The notes under the pieces were generated by a model. That model did no database searches. It saw only the letters and a program-made list of their open reading frames with translations, and was not told the origin of the DNA. Positions 34,073 through 42,828 of a DNA stretch of 64,000 nucleotides are shown piece after piece. Both the position numbers and the translations under genes were made by a program. The DNA lies in the IMG/VR virus record IMGVR_UViG_3300012582_000004, positions 186,001 through 250,000 of that record. One strand, written 5' to 3'. Position 1 is the stretch's first letter. Every line of letters starts with the position of its first letter. Source of the DNA: a virus.

Positions 34073-34708
34073 ATGAAATATGCAATTATAATCTTACTTT
34101 TTATCGTATTAGGGTGTAGTAGTACTAAACCTATCATACAAGAACATGTTCACATTAAAAAAAATGATGTTACTGATGTTATCACTTTAAAAAGAGGTAA
34201 TCAACAAATTTTATTGGTTGGTGTAAAACATGTTGGAAGTATTAAATATTATAAACAAATACAAAGTATTTTAGATACATGTAGCACAGTGTTATATGAA
34301 GGAATTGATTTGGGTGATGAAAAGAGTGTTGAATATGAAGAAGCATCAAAAACATTAAAAGAAAGCTATGAAAAAATAGATGATTCTACTATTGTATATC
34401 AAGCAGATTATATAGAATATTCTGATGATTGGTATTTATCTGATTTAAATTCTGATGATATGGTAGCAATTTTTAATAGTAAGAGTTGGTATTTAGATGT
34501 TATGAAGAACAGCCTTTATGATCCTAAAATATATAATGCAGTAATAATTTTAAGAAATAATAAGACTGTTTTATATAGTATAAGATTGCTTGGGAAACAT
34601 CACAATAATATTACTATATTATATGGTAATTTACATTTGAAACATTTTATTGAAGAATTTTCTAAATTAGGATTTGTGGTAGCTAAAGAAGAGGAAATAA
34701 CATTATAA
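34073..34708 (+). CDS. Lipoprotein, TraB/GumN (TIKI)-like
   Basis: Signal peptide with lipobox LGCSS (Cys15). LVGVKHVGSIKYYKQIQ...VLYEGI near the start of the mature part and YGNLHLKHFIEEFSKLGF near the end match the two GxxH signatures of the TraB/TIKI fold, a proposed metalloprotease family. It would be anchored in the host envelope. A superinfection or signalling role is speculative. Confidence 0.5.
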   Translation: MKYAIIILLFIVLGCSSTKPIIQEHVHIKKNDVTDVITLKRGNQQILLVGVKHVGSIKYYKQIQSILDTCSTVLYEGIDLGDEKSVEYEEASKTLKESYEKIDDSTIVYQADYIEYSDDWYLSDLNSDDMVAIFNSKSWYLDVMKNSLYDPKIYNAVIILRNNKTVLYSIRLLGKHHNNITILYGNLHLKHFIEEFSKLGFVVAKEEEITL

Positions 34709-34723
34709 TTTTTCCTCTTCTTT
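34685..34723. terminator. Bidirectional intrinsic terminator
   Basis: A 13-bp stem AAAGAAGAGGAAA and complement spans the ends of two convergent genes. Confidence 0.75.
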
Positions 34724-34951
34724 ATTAATAATTTTGGCGGTGTTCATTAAAGAGTTATCTTCAAAAAATAATTCTATTTTTCTCTTTCTACTGTCCATCC
34801 AATCATAATAACAATCGTCATAATAACAATCATCACATTTACAATAAGAATTACACCAATGTTCATATGATTCGTCGTAATAACCATAACTCCAATAATC
34901 CTCTTTTATCTCATTTTCTACAATTTTCTTAGATGTGTAATTTTTATTCAT
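34703..34951 (-). CDS. Cys/Tyr/Asp-rich small protein, 82 aa
   Basis: The ATG at 34951 is preferred because a TATATA lies 5 nt upstream. The centre has six cysteines among Tyr and Asp (CNSYCKCDDCYYDDCYYDW), suggesting metal binding. SRKRKIELFF follows. No family recognised. Confidence 0.5.
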   Translation of the reverse strand: MNKNYTSKKIVENEIKEDYWSYGYYDESYEHWCNSYCKCDDCYYDDCYYDWMDSRKRKIELFFEDNSLMNTAKIINKEEEKL

Positions 34952-34956
34952 GTCTG

Positions 34957-34962
34957 TATATA
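34957..34962 (-). promoter_or_regulatory. Class C (putative late) promoter box
   Basis: TATATA, 5 nt, ATG; nearly abuts a rightward class B promoter. Confidence 0.45.
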
Positions 34963-34964
34963 TC

Positions 34965-34992
34965 AAACTTTTAACGTATTTTAAATATAATT
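34965..34992 (+). promoter_or_regulatory. Class B promoter, leaderless position
   Basis: AAACTTTTA, 12 bp, TATAATT; TATAAT is 4 nt from the ATG at 34996. Confidence 0.55.
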
Positions 34993-34995
34993 GTT

Positions 34996-35439
34996 ATGAA
35001 TAGAGAAGAAATAAATAGTATGAGCAATATTTACTATTTAGAAAACTATATAGACATTGATACATCGGGACAAGCTTCTTTAAGAATAACTTACTTCAAA
35101 AATGATCACCCAGCATTAGAACAGGAAATATTAGACAGAGATATTGCTATTAGAGGTTGTAAATTAACATCAATGTTATTTGATGCGGAATGGTACATTT
35201 ATAAATTATGTAATGTTGTAAATATAGTTGAATTCACAACTCAATTAGATAGCTTTATTATTTATACTCTAATAGGTAAATCTGTGATATCTGTTAGAGA
35301 TAAAGGAGTAGTAAGAAAATTAAATATAGATGAATTATTTTTAGAATACGATTTTATAGAAGACGATAAAAAATTAAGTGAAAATCAAATAGATAATTTT
35401 AATATTGACACTTTAAATATTAATAGTAAGAAATTGTGA
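34996..35439 (+). CDS. Hypothetical protein, 147 aa
   Basis: Mixed alpha/beta, acidic. Start fixed by the promoter. Its TGA overlaps the next start (GTGA). Not recognised. Confidence 0.55.
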   Translation: MNREEINSMSNIYYLENYIDIDTSGQASLRITYFKNDHPALEQEILDRDIAIRGCKLTSMLFDAEWYIYKLCNVVNIVEFTTQLDSFIIYTLIGKSVISVRDKGVVRKLNIDELFLEYDFIEDDKKLSENQIDNFNIDTLNINSKKL

Positions 35440-35807
35440 TAGAGCTTAATAAATTTTATATAATGAATATGCATTTAATCTACATTATATGTGAGCGATC
35501 ATCTGTTTGGACTAAAAATAATGCACATATGGGATACAATTTTATTGTTTTGGGTGAAATAATAGATGAAAATACTTTTGATGTGCGTAATGCATCAGGA
35601 AAAATTATATGGTTCAATACACATGATATGAATTTAGATAAACCAACTAAGAAAGAGTTTGATAATTTTTTTAATTATATTCATACTAAAGAAAAAGAAT
35701 TTACTGCGAATTTATATGAATTGATAGAACAGGATTATCCAAACATACTATATAAATTTCCAACATTAAAGCAAATAAGAGGTTCAAAAATTAAATGTCT
35801 TTTATAG
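35436..35807 (+). CDS. Hypothetical protein, 123 aa
   Basis: GTG start in a 4-nt overlap. Resembles small SH3-like proteins at its start (LNKFYIMNMHLIYII), then a helical end. Convergent overlap with the peptidase gene. Confidence 0.5.
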   Translation: MIELNKFYIMNMHLIYIICERSSVWTKNNAHMGYNFIVLGEIIDENTFDVRNASGKIIWFNTHDMNLDKPTKKEFDNFFNYIHTKEKEFTANLYELIEQDYPNILYKFPTLKQIRGSKIKCLL

Positions 35808-37071
35808 AATAGCCTTTGCCTATTTTTTCTAAACGAATTCCTCTATTTTCCAATTCCTTTTTAACATCTTCCATATTTTGTGTTTTCAATGTAATTAAAT
35901 AATTAAATTTGGCATCAGATAGAACACCACCATTTATTTCGAATTCTTTTAATAGCAGATCACAGAACGTTTTAACATCCATTTTACTAACACCAATAAA
36001 TGTGAAGAAATCTTCTATAGTATTAAATTCTTTACCATTACATGATATTAACCCGTTGTAAATAGAAACTTCATATTCTTCATCTTCATGCCACTTAACG
36101 AAGTGATACTTCCTATTAACCTTAAATAGTTGTAAATAGTTATTATAGCTCCTTATTTCATGACAGACGAAATATAAATCGTCAAACATAGTAAATATTT
36201 CTTGGAATAATAGTTGATCATTACTTAATTCACTACCTTCAACATATTTTCTACTGTCAATAGAATAATTATTTTCGAGTTTTCTATCGGTTGATAACCC
36301 TTCCCAATTTATTTTAGATGCCGCTAAAGCAACATCTTTAATATAAGAAATATCTACATATTCATTTACTGTATGCTCATTCCAAACACCAACAGAAATA
36401 TTAACACATTCTGGAATTAAATCTACAAAAAATGCACTATCTGTATAATATCCCGTACTATCTTTATGGAATTTCATACCCACATTGTAAAATTCTTTAA
36501 TTAGATTATCTACAAATATATTAGAACAACATACTCTTCCAAGTTGTCTATTCACAATAGAGCCTTTTTCTTTTCTATCAAAAGTAATTATCCTTTTAAA
36601 TTTTTTAAAATATTCAGGTTTCTCTTCTATTGCGTGTATAGAACCATATGGATAATCTCCATGAACTGTTGATTCCTCACCTAAGAAGAAATAATAAGTA
36701 CCTGGTATTCCTTTAGATATTAAATAAAATAGTACAGTACAACCCGCTTTATTATCACCACCTAATATTGTAGTTTTATCGGTTGATATAATATTACCAT
36801 TAATTATATGATTTACCTTTTCGTAATTCTTTGAAGCAGTATCTAAATGTGATGTAAATAAAGTTTCACTATTATCAATTTCATAATAATAATTACCTAT
36901 TGCATCCTTTTTCCAACCATTAGGTAATAAGTGTTCTAAAGTATCCTCTTTTCCGAAAGGGATTGTGTAATCGGTTAGATTTAAAAATGTTTTTTTAAAG
37001 TCGAATCCTCTATTTTCTTGATTTTCAATAGATTCTTTGAAGAAATTTTCATATTTATGGTAATATTTCAC
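35791..37071 (-). CDS. Leader-bearing M20/M42-like metallopeptidase, 426 aa
   Basis: GTG start, then the leader MKYYHKYENFFKES. From residue 24 it is paralogous to the 1103 peptidase: TSHLDTASK, ILGGDNKAG, FLGEES, FDRKEKG and WNEHT supply the metal ligands. The zinc-repeat region is missing; about 170 unrelated residues follow. The leader suggests a packaged, injected peptidase. Confidence 0.7.
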   Translation of the reverse strand: MKYYHKYENFFKESIENQENRGFDFKKTFLNLTDYTIPFGKEDTLEHLLPNGWKKDAIGNYYYEIDNSETLFTSHLDTASKNYEKVNHIINGNIISTDKTTILGGDNKAGCTVLFYLISKGIPGTYYFFLGEESTVHGDYPYGSIHAIEEKPEYFKKFKRIITFDRKEKGSIVNRQLGRVCCSNIFVDNLIKEFYNVGMKFHKDSTGYYTDSAFFVDLIPECVNISVGVWNEHTVNEYVDISYIKDVALAASKINWEGLSTDRKLENNYSIDSRKYVEGSELSNDQLLFQEIFTMFDDLYFVCHEIRSYNNYLQLFKVNRKYHFVKWHEDEEYEVSIYNGLISCNGKEFNTIEDFFTFIGVSKMDVKTFCDLLLKEFEINGGVLSDAKFNYLITLKTQNMEDVKKELENRGIRLEKIGKGYSIKDI

Positions 37072-37075
37072 AATT

Positions 37076-37084
37076 TATATATTA
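37076..37084 (-). promoter_or_regulatory. Class C (putative late) promoter box
   Basis: TAATATATA, 4 nt, GTG of the peptidase. Confidence 0.55.
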
Positions 37085-37090
37085 ATATTC

Positions 37091-37119
37091 AAACTTTATA
37101 AAAAATAAAGCATATAAAC
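37091..37119 (+). promoter_or_regulatory. Class B promoter
   Basis: AAACTTTAT, 13 bp, TATAAAC, 22 bp before the nucleotidyltransferase gene. Confidence 0.5.
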
Positions 37120-37141
37120 ATATATAAAAAGAATAATATCA

Positions 37142-37735
37142 ATGATTTACGAGCTTAATGAAAATGAGTTAAGGGATTACGTTAAAACCTATAAAAGAAA
37201 AAGCATTATATCTTCTATAGAAGACGATAGTCCAAATAAAATATATTTAAAAAATGTACCGAGAAGAAAAAGAAAGCTATTACAATATCTTTCTAATTAT
37301 GGTGTAATCGGTGGTAGCATGGCATTAAAACTTTATGGTGTATTACAAAGATGTGTATATGATATTGATTTGTTATGTAATGACTCAGGATATACATATT
37401 TAAAAACCAATCATAGAAAACGTAGATATAATGTATATAGTTCATTCTCGCCATTATCCAAACACCATGTAGATTGTTTGGCTGTTAGTAAACATAACTT
37501 ATTATGTATGAAAACTGATATATTTATAAAAGAAAATATCAATTACATAGAAATTGATGGAATTAAATTACAATCTTTGAATGATATTATAAATGAAAAG
37601 ACATTAGCAATGAGATATAAAGATGTGGGTGATTTAAAAGAAATTCTTTCAAGAGTAGATTCCGATCAATATATTGTTAAAACAAACAGAACAATTTTTA
37701 GGAGTATTTTTGAATCATTATATACAACAGTATAA
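37142..37735 (+). CDS. AbiEii/MNT-like nucleotidyltransferase
   Basis: GVIGGSMALKLYG (GGS at 57-59) followed by YDIDLL (DxD at 74-76) and HVDCLAV (third acid) is the nucleotidyltransferase signature of AbiEii-type proteins. Such enzymes can nucleotidylate tRNAs as toxins; here it could act on host or tRNA targets. No antitoxin-like partner is obvious; two unknown genes follow in the same direction. Confidence 0.65.
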   Translation: MIYELNENELRDYVKTYKRKSIISSIEDDSPNKIYLKNVPRRKRKLLQYLSNYGVIGGSMALKLYGVLQRCVYDIDLLCNDSGYTYLKTNHRKRRYNVYSSFSPLSKHHVDCLAVSKHNLLCMKTDIFIKENINYIEIDGIKLQSLNDIINEKTLAMRYKDVGDLKEILSRVDSDQYIVKTNRTIFRSIFESLYTTV

Positions 37736-37744
37736 AATATTTTT

Positions 37745-38110
37745 ATGAAAATGAACATAAATGAATTAGATTTATCACAATTTGAATATATAGGATCGGA
37801 AATTGAGCATAACATTTCAAATGTTGGATTTAAAGATTATTTTATATATGATAATTTATTAGTATTAGTAGTTCCAAGTGTTATTATTAAATTTTATGAC
37901 AAAAAACTAAGTATGACACATAGTGAAAATCTTTATATGTTGAATAAAATTTTACATTTAATTACAAAGCACATTAATTTTACAGAAAATTATTCAAATA
38001 TGATGAATAATATAAAACAAACCATAGGACGTAATTATATTACATATGATGCTATTAAATTAGCATATCGTATATCATTGAGAAGAAGAAAAATTGATGA
38101 ATTATTATGA
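37745..38110 (+). CDS. C-terminally tagged hypothetical protein, 121 aa
   Basis: Ends RRRKIDELL, a clear example of the shared tag. The body is Ile/Leu-rich and mixed. Its TGA overlaps the next ATG. Confidence 0.55.
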   Translation: MKMNINELDLSQFEYIGSEIEHNISNVGFKDYFIYDNLLVLVVPSVIIKFYDKKLSMTHSENLYMLNKILHLITKHINFTENYSNMMNNIKQTIGRNYITYDAIKLAYRISLRRRKIDELL

Positions 38111-38556
38111 ACATTGCCAGAAAATTTATAATTTCAGAAGTTTTACAATTACCACCTACAAATTTTTCAGAGGAAGAGTTAAATACGTTGAATATATTTT
38201 ATAATTTATTTCTAAAAATAAAAATGTTTACTGAAAATGATATTCAATATTATTTTATGCATAATCATTGTATATTTATGTTCAATCCTAAAACAAATGA
38301 TGTAAAATTTAATGTAATATTTTATTATATATTTATGCGAGATTATAAATTTACAGATAATAGTCTAAAATATTTTTTAAAACTATATTTAACTGCTATT
38401 TTTAAATTGGATGTAAAAAATGTTGATTGTTACGAGAAATCATTTTCACACATAGAAGATATGTATTTCAAACACTCTTTATGGAATCCTATTAGAAAAA
38501 TAAATGGTATTTTAGTTTCTATTTATTCTTTTGTTTTAAAAAAATTTAATCATTAA
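38107..38556 (+). CDS. Hypothetical protein, 149 aa
   Basis: Phe/Tyr-rich helical protein (FNVIFYYIFMRDYKF). No tag. Overlaps its upstream neighbour by 4 nt and the convergent gene by 11 nt. Confidence 0.5.
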   Translation: MNIARKFIISEVLQLPPTNFSEEELNTLNIFYNLFLKIKMFTENDIQYYFMHNHCIFMFNPKTNDVKFNVIFYYIFMRDYKFTDNSLKYFLKLYLTAIFKLDVKNVDCYEKSFSHIEDMYFKHSLWNPIRKINGILVSIYSFVLKKFNH

Positions 38557-39169
38557 TATTTATTTCTATAGCAGTATTTTTAATTAACGCATTAATATTT
38601 TCTATTATATTAATGTATAATTTTTTATAAAAATCTATATCACCAAAATCGGTAAAGTTTAAATTATTATTGTAAAAGTAATCAGGAAATTCACTATTTT
38701 TATAAGATTTTACAAATTCATTAATATTCGGTAATGATACAGAAACAATATATTGTTTTATATTATCTATCTCATTGGTTAAAACTGCCTCTTCTTGTTC
38801 ATCTGCTTTTTTCCCAGTTTTTTTCAATATTCTTTTCCCTATTTTATCATCAAAATAATCAACTGATATAACTTTATATTTTTGTGATATTTTATTTAAA
38901 TCTAAATCCATTCTTACTAATAATTCTTGATCCTCAAGTCCCATATTTTTTATATTATTTGGTGTATTTAAAAATTTGTTTCTTGTTAATGATATGAATT
39001 TCATTCTTTTTGAAATGTGTTCTTTTTTATACAAATTAGGAAAGTCGTTATAAAAATATCTGTATGCTTTTAATTTATTTTCTTCTAAAATGTAATATAA
39101 ATTTATCATTTCTGTAAAATGATAAACAATATTACTATTAAAATTTTCAAATATTTTTATGTATTTCAT
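38546..39169 (-). CDS. Leader-bearing putative ADP-ribosyltransferase
   Basis: Leader MKYIKIFENF (I-F-E site). YHFT (H17), FISLTRN (about 59-64), VRMDLD and EEAVL (about 126-130) follow in the order seen in DarT/ART-like folds, where His and Glu are key. The 59021 protein repeats the same layout. T4 packages the ADP-ribosyltransferase Alt, so a packaged ART is plausible. Confidence 0.5.
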   Translation of the reverse strand: MKYIKIFENFNSNIVYHFTEMINLYYILEENKLKAYRYFYNDFPNLYKKEHISKRMKFISLTRNKFLNTPNNIKNMGLEDQELLVRMDLDLNKISQKYKVISVDYFDDKIGKRILKKTGKKADEQEEAVLTNEIDNIKQYIVSVSLPNINEFVKSYKNSEFPDYFYNNNLNFTDFGDIDFYKKLYINIIENINALIKNTAIEININD

Positions 39170-39175
39170 GTTTTT

Positions 39176-39853
39176 TCAATTTATTATTTTTACTTTTGTA
39201 TCTAAATCACAATCACCTGTATCTAATAATTTCCAAAGTTCGACATAATTAAGTTTCGATCTTCCATAAGCATTAGAATTTATATTTTGTACCGCGATAT
39301 CATATTCATAACCTTGAGAATCATTTAATGTGATATTAACGTTATTAACTATATAAGTATTTTCACTATTGTATTTATAGAATTGAATTTTCTTACCAAT
39401 TAAAGACATAGCATATTCTTCTGGTATGGTATAACATTTTGGTAATTTTTTTATATTCTCGCTATATAATGGGAATGCTTCTTTTAATTTAGATATAAAA
39501 TCATACCATTCATCTTCTTTAAATTGAATATCATTTAAATTGAGCTTTGCTCCAAAATATGTACTTATATTTAATTGTAAATCATATTTATTAACATTAT
39601 CGTAAAATTCATCAATATTTTTGAAATGATTGTGTTCTAAATTTAAAACAGTAGATTCACATCCATTAATTCTAGCTGTTATATTACCATCATTTTCTGA
39701 AAAAGAAATATACCTAATACGAAAAGTATTTCCTTGAATATAAACAACTGGTGATTTTCTAATTGAATTGAAAAAGTTATCAATTTCTATATAAAATTCA
39801 TCATCTTCTTCATTTTCATCATCAAAGTCTTCAAATAGCTTTAAATATTTCAT
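39176..39853 (-). CDS. Leader-bearing protein (MKYLKLFEDF), 225 aa
   Basis: Leader with L-F-E, an acidic spacer, then a mixed alpha/beta body without recognised motifs. 6 nt upstream of the ART-like gene on the same strand, so the two share a transcript. Confidence 0.55.
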   Translation of the reverse strand: MKYLKLFEDFDDENEEDDEFYIEIDNFFNSIRKSPVVYIQGNTFRIRYISFSENDGNITARINGCESTVLNLEHNHFKNIDEFYDNVNKYDLQLNISTYFGAKLNLNDIQFKEDEWYDFISKLKEAFPLYSENIKKLPKCYTIPEEYAMSLIGKKIQFYKYNSENTYIVNNVNITLNDSQGYEYDIAVQNINSNAYGRSKLNYVELWKLLDTGDCDLDTKVKIIN

Positions 39854-39858
39854 ACGAG

Positions 39859-39867
39859 TATATATTA
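39859..39867 (-). promoter_or_regulatory. Class C (putative late) promoter box
   Basis: TAATATATA, 5 nt, ATG; overlaps the next class B promoter by one base. Confidence 0.55.
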
Positions 39868-39894
39868 AACTTTATTTTTAATGTTGGTATAATT
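39867..39894 (+). promoter_or_regulatory. Class B promoter, leaderless position
   Basis: AAACTTTAT, 12 bp, TATAATT; TATAAT is 4 nt from the ATG. Confidence 0.55.
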
Positions 39895-39897
39895 ACC

Positions 39898-40164
39898 ATG
39901 AGCTTTAATTATATTACTAATCATAAAGAATTAAAATATAAAGTTGGGGATACCGTATTTATCGATTTGCCTTATATGGATGAAGTTCCAAAGAATTATT
40001 CTGATATTGATTACTTAGTAATAGGAATTAAATCATATAAAGAAGGTTTAAGATATTCAATTAAAGCAGAATGTGAAAATTTCTATTTACATGGTGTAGA
40101 AGAACATAAGTTGGTTACTATGGATGAACTATGGAATAATAAAATAAAATGGTTAGGGAAGTAA
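39898..40164 (+). CDS. SH3-like small protein, 88 aa
   Basis: YKVGDTVFIDLPY is a typical KOW/SH3 opening. No tag. Unknown function. Confidence 0.55.
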   Translation: MSFNYITNHKELKYKVGDTVFIDLPYMDEVPKNYSDIDYLVIGIKSYKEGLRYSIKAECENFYLHGVEEHKLVTMDELWNNKIKWLGK

Positions 40165-40186
40165 AAATGAAAATTCTCAACAAATT

Positions 40187-40417
40187 TTACCTTTCGAATG
40201 AATTAAAAGGTTTGATATAATTGTAAGATTGAATAACTTCATCATCACTAATGTTAGTATTATTAGTGTTTTTTGGATATAAATTAGTATATGGATTACT
40301 ATAGAAATTGTTAATTACTTTATTGTTATCTGATTTGGGATAATATTTCTTTCTATTCCTTTTTTTAGCTTTCTTAGCCTCATTGAGAAAATCATACCAC
40401 GAAAAAATTTCAATCAT
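40187..40417 (-). CDS. Short protein with T4-like capsid leader, 76 aa
   Basis: FSWYDFLNEAKKAKK closely resembles the T4 internal-protein leader (QEFIAEA) with LNE as an L-x-E cleavage site. The rest is basic then Asn/Tyr-rich and disordered-looking, fitting a DNA-associated internal protein. Confidence 0.5.
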   Translation of the reverse strand: MIEIFSWYDFLNEAKKAKKRNRKKYYPKSDNNKVINNFYSNPYTNLYPKNTNNTNISDDEVIQSYNYIKPFNSFER

Positions 40418-40437
40418 AACAGTATTATAATTTGGTT

Positions 40438-40446
40438 TATATATTA
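40438..40446 (-). promoter_or_regulatory. Class C (putative late) promoter box
   Basis: TAATATATA about 20 nt upstream of the 76-aa gene. Confidence 0.45.
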
Positions 40447-40473
40447 AAAAAACACCTCTAATTTAGAGATGTT
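40446..40473 (-). terminator. Intrinsic terminator
   Basis: AAACATCTCTAA and near-complement followed by T7 on the minus strand, downstream of the 83-aa gene. Confidence 0.6.
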
Positions 40474-40483
40474 TAGTGATTAG

Positions 40484-40735
40484 TTAAACATAATCTTTTA
40501 TAATATTTAAAATTTCTTTTGATAAACCTGATTCATCATATTCTAATTCCATTGACCAAAAAACACCATCACTAATAAAATAAAGTTCTGCACAATATCT
40601 ACCACCCTTAGTTCCCATTTTCCATGCCTGTAATCCTTTTAAATCATTATTATTTAATGATATATGTACAACATCATTAATAAGAATGTTAGTCCTTTTA
40701 CCAATGGTTTCTGTAGTTATAATATTTATCCCCAT
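40484..40735 (-). CDS. Hypothetical protein, 83 aa
   Basis: Beta-rich small protein (TNILINDVVHISLNNN). Its start overlaps the SET gene stop by one base, so they are co-translated. Confidence 0.5.
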   Translation of the reverse strand: MGINIITTETIGKRTNILINDVVHISLNNNDLKGLQAWKMGTKGGRYCAELYFISDGVFWSMELEYDESGLSKEILNIIKDYV

Positions 40736-41142
40736 TATAATATCATTTTATTAAATTCGTAATCAGAATCAATAGAACCAAATTTATTATAATCATCGGT
40801 TAATTCATCACCAATATTTATATCTACTTTAGCTACAGTAACTCCCATTTCATCATCATTTAAGTTAACACTTTCACAATTAGGATCATCCGAATGATTA
40901 AAAAATCTTGCGTTATCCACACACATCACATATAAACCTTTATACATGAAGCAATATTTAATGAGAAATTCCTTATATAATGGATTGGAAACAGATTGAT
41001 ATTCTTCTTCTGTATATAATTTATCGATAAATGTATCGATACGCCATACAATAGTTCCTTTAGGTATAAATTCGGCGGCGAATAACCCTATACCAGCACT
41101 TTCTATTGGACTTTCACTGAGATATGTTTTTACTTTTAGCAT
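40735..41142 (-). CDS. SET-domain protein
   Basis: SAGIGLFAAEFIPKGTIVWR, DNARFFNHSDDPNC and GDELTDDY are the three SET motifs (SAM and lysine-binding core plus the pseudoknot RFFNHS). At 135 aa only the core is present. SET proteins methylate protein lysines; the target is unknown. Rare in phages of bacteria but seen in large ones. Confidence 0.8.
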   Translation of the reverse strand: MLKVKTYLSESPIESAGIGLFAAEFIPKGTIVWRIDTFIDKLYTEEEYQSVSNPLYKEFLIKYCFMYKGLYVMCVDNARFFNHSDDPNCESVNLNDDEMGVTVAKVDINIGDELTDDYNKFGSIDSDYEFNKMIL

Positions 41143-41157
41143 AATTCTATTATTTCA

Positions 41158-41185
41158 TATTATAGATAATGCCTTTTAAATGTTT
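41158..41185 (-). promoter_or_regulatory. Class B promoter
   Basis: AAACATTTA, 12 bp, TATAATA, upstream of the SET gene. Confidence 0.5.
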
Positions 41186-41295
41186 TAAACTTATTGTATA
41201 TTTTTTGTATAATTACAAATTCTAATTATTGTGAAATATTTAATAAGAAAATTTGAAAATCGTGAGAAAGTATGTGCTCTTTTCCCAATTTTTTT

Positions 41296-41324
41296 AAACT
41301 TTTACTTTCTTATTTTCTATAATA
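41296..41324 (+). promoter_or_regulatory. Class B promoter, leaderless position
   Basis: AAACTTTTA, 13 bp, TATAATA, 4 nt before the ATG. Confidence 0.65.
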
Positions 41325-41328
41325 ACAA

Positions 41329-41634
41329 ATGAGAAAAATCTCAAAAGAAATAGTCTATAGTAGAGATGGTAGCACCTATACAGAATGTTGGATAGGTTTA
41401 AATGTTGGTGATAAACTACTATGTATAGATAATACCATTGCTTCAAAATATGTATGTCTTACTGTAGGAAGAGTGTATACAGTATTTAGATTAGCTCTCA
41501 TTGATAATAAAAATGTAGCACATATAATAGATAATGGTTGTCTTTCTTGCTTAGTTACAACAGATAGGTTTTCTATCATAAAGGATAAATTTGAAAAAAG
41601 AATTGATAAAATTGCAGGTTTAATTGAAGAATAA
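41329..41634 (+). CDS. SH3-like protein with weak tag, 101 aa
   Basis: LNVGDKLLCIDNT and VGRVYTVFRL give a KOW/SH3-like pattern resembling the 3852 protein. Ends FEKRIDKIAGLIEE, a loose version of the shared tag. First gene of the long rightward small-gene run. Confidence 0.55.
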   Translation: MRKISKEIVYSRDGSTYTECWIGLNVGDKLLCIDNTIASKYVCLTVGRVYTVFRLALIDNKNVAHIIDNGCLSCLVTTDRFSIIKDKFEKRIDKIAGLIEE

Positions 41635-41676
41635 TGCTACCACACTATCCAGTGTAATTACCAAAAGCGTAAACTA

Positions 41677-41886
41677 ATGAAATTGTCAAACAATGAATTA
41701 AAAGAATTAGGGATAAAATCAATAGGTGTTATCTCAGAAAAGAGTCTTGCTCCTTTATTTTATATTAAATTCTTAGATGATGAGAAAGACATGGTTAGGT
41801 TTAATTCGGTGGAAGATTTTAATGAATATATTAGGGAGTTATATGCTTTAATAAGAAAAATTAAAATAGATGATATATTAGAATGA
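41677..41886 (+). CDS. Tagged family E, copy 1 (69 aa)
   Basis: First of four adjacent paralogs with the pattern K-E-L-G-I-K-S-I-G..FYIKFLD..K....S.EDFNEYI and the tag RKIKIDDILE. Stop and next start overlap (ATGA). Confidence 0.6.
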   Translation: MKLSNNELKELGIKSIGVISEKSLAPLFYIKFLDDEKDMVRFNSVEDFNEYIRELYALIRKIKIDDILE

Positions 41887-42092
41887 TAGAATCAATTGGT
41901 ATTTTCAAAGACAAGTATTTTAAAGAATTGCAAATAAAATCAATAGGAACAGTATTTAAAAATTCTAATCCTGTATATTACATTGAATTTTTAGATAAAG
42001 TAAAAAATGTAATTTATTGTAATTCTATAGAAGAATTTAATAGTAATATTATAAGCATGTGTAGAAAAATTAAGATAAATCAATTATTATAA
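41883..42092 (+). CDS. Tagged family E, copy 2 (69 aa)
   Basis: Paralog: LQIKSIGTVFKNSNPVYYIEFLD, tag CRKIKINQLL at the end. Overlaps both neighbours. Confidence 0.6.
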   Translation: MIESIGIFKDKYFKELQIKSIGTVFKNSNPVYYIEFLDKVKNVIYCNSIEEFNSNIISMCRKIKINQLL

Positions 42093-42313
42093 TGAATAAG
42101 TATAAATATAAGTATGAGTATATCACAAAGGAGAATATTAAAAAATTAGGAATATTATATTATACCACGACTGATCAATATTTAAAACGAAATTTCTACA
42201 TTGTATTTGAAGGTGAGAAGAAGAAATTAAAATCTATTGAACATGTGAATGAATTCATAAAAACTATGTTAATAGTAGAGCTAAGAAAAAATAAAATAGA
42301 TGAACTATTATGA
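42092..42313 (+). CDS. Tagged family E, copy 3 (73 aa)
   Basis: Paralog with a basic-aromatic start and tag LRKNKIDELL. TGA overlaps the next ATG. Confidence 0.6.
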   Translation: MNKYKYKYEYITKENIKKLGILYYTTTDQYLKRNFYIVFEGEKKKLKSIEHVNEFIKTMLIVELRKNKIDELL

Positions 42314-42534
42314 AACAATGGTACATTTTAACTAAAGAAGAACTTTTATTATTAGGAATAAACGGTATAGAAACGAGTCACATAATTTATAGTAATAAAC
42401 CATCTATATTTTTATATTATATTAAATTTGTAAATGGTACAGAAAATATTCTATATTCATTAAAAGAAATTGATGATTATATTACAAATTTGCAAATAGA
42501 CATAAGAAAAAATAAAATACAAGAATTATTATGA
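42310..42534 (+). CDS. Tagged family E, copy 4 (74 aa)
   Basis: Paralog (LLLLGINGIETSH...YYIKFVNG), tag IRKNKIQELL. Confidence 0.6.
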   Translation: MKQWYILTKEELLLLGINGIETSHIIYSNKPSIFLYYIKFVNGTENILYSLKEIDDYITNLQIDIRKNKIQELL

Positions 42535-42827
42535 AACCATCATTTAAAAACAGATTGTTTATTATCAATAAAAGAGTTTCTCGTATAAAAATTATATCTA
42601 TTTTTCTAATAATAGAACTAATTAACTTGTCGAGTAATTATAATAATTTAGAACGTTTTTTAATATGTACAAGTGCTGTATTAGCATTGGTTATTTTTAT
42701 AACACTGAAATTATTATTTCCTGAAGGAGGATTTGTTTATAGTGAAAAAGAAGAAGCAGTAATTGAAGAACAACAAATGGAAGAGAAAATAAAATTAAGA
42801 AAAAAGAAAATACAAAATTTAATATAG
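42531..42827 (+). CDS. Tagged membrane protein, 98 aa
   Basis: Two hydrophobic helices (about 19-36 and 44-65), a charged tail, and the tag LRKKKIQNLI. The tag would face the cytoplasm by the positive-inside rule. Confidence 0.6.
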   Translation: MKPSFKNRLFIINKRVSRIKIISIFLIIELINLSSNYNNLERFLICTSAVLALVIFITLKLLFPEGGFVYSEKEEAVIEEQQMEEKIKLRKKKIQNLI

Positions 42828-42828
42828 A

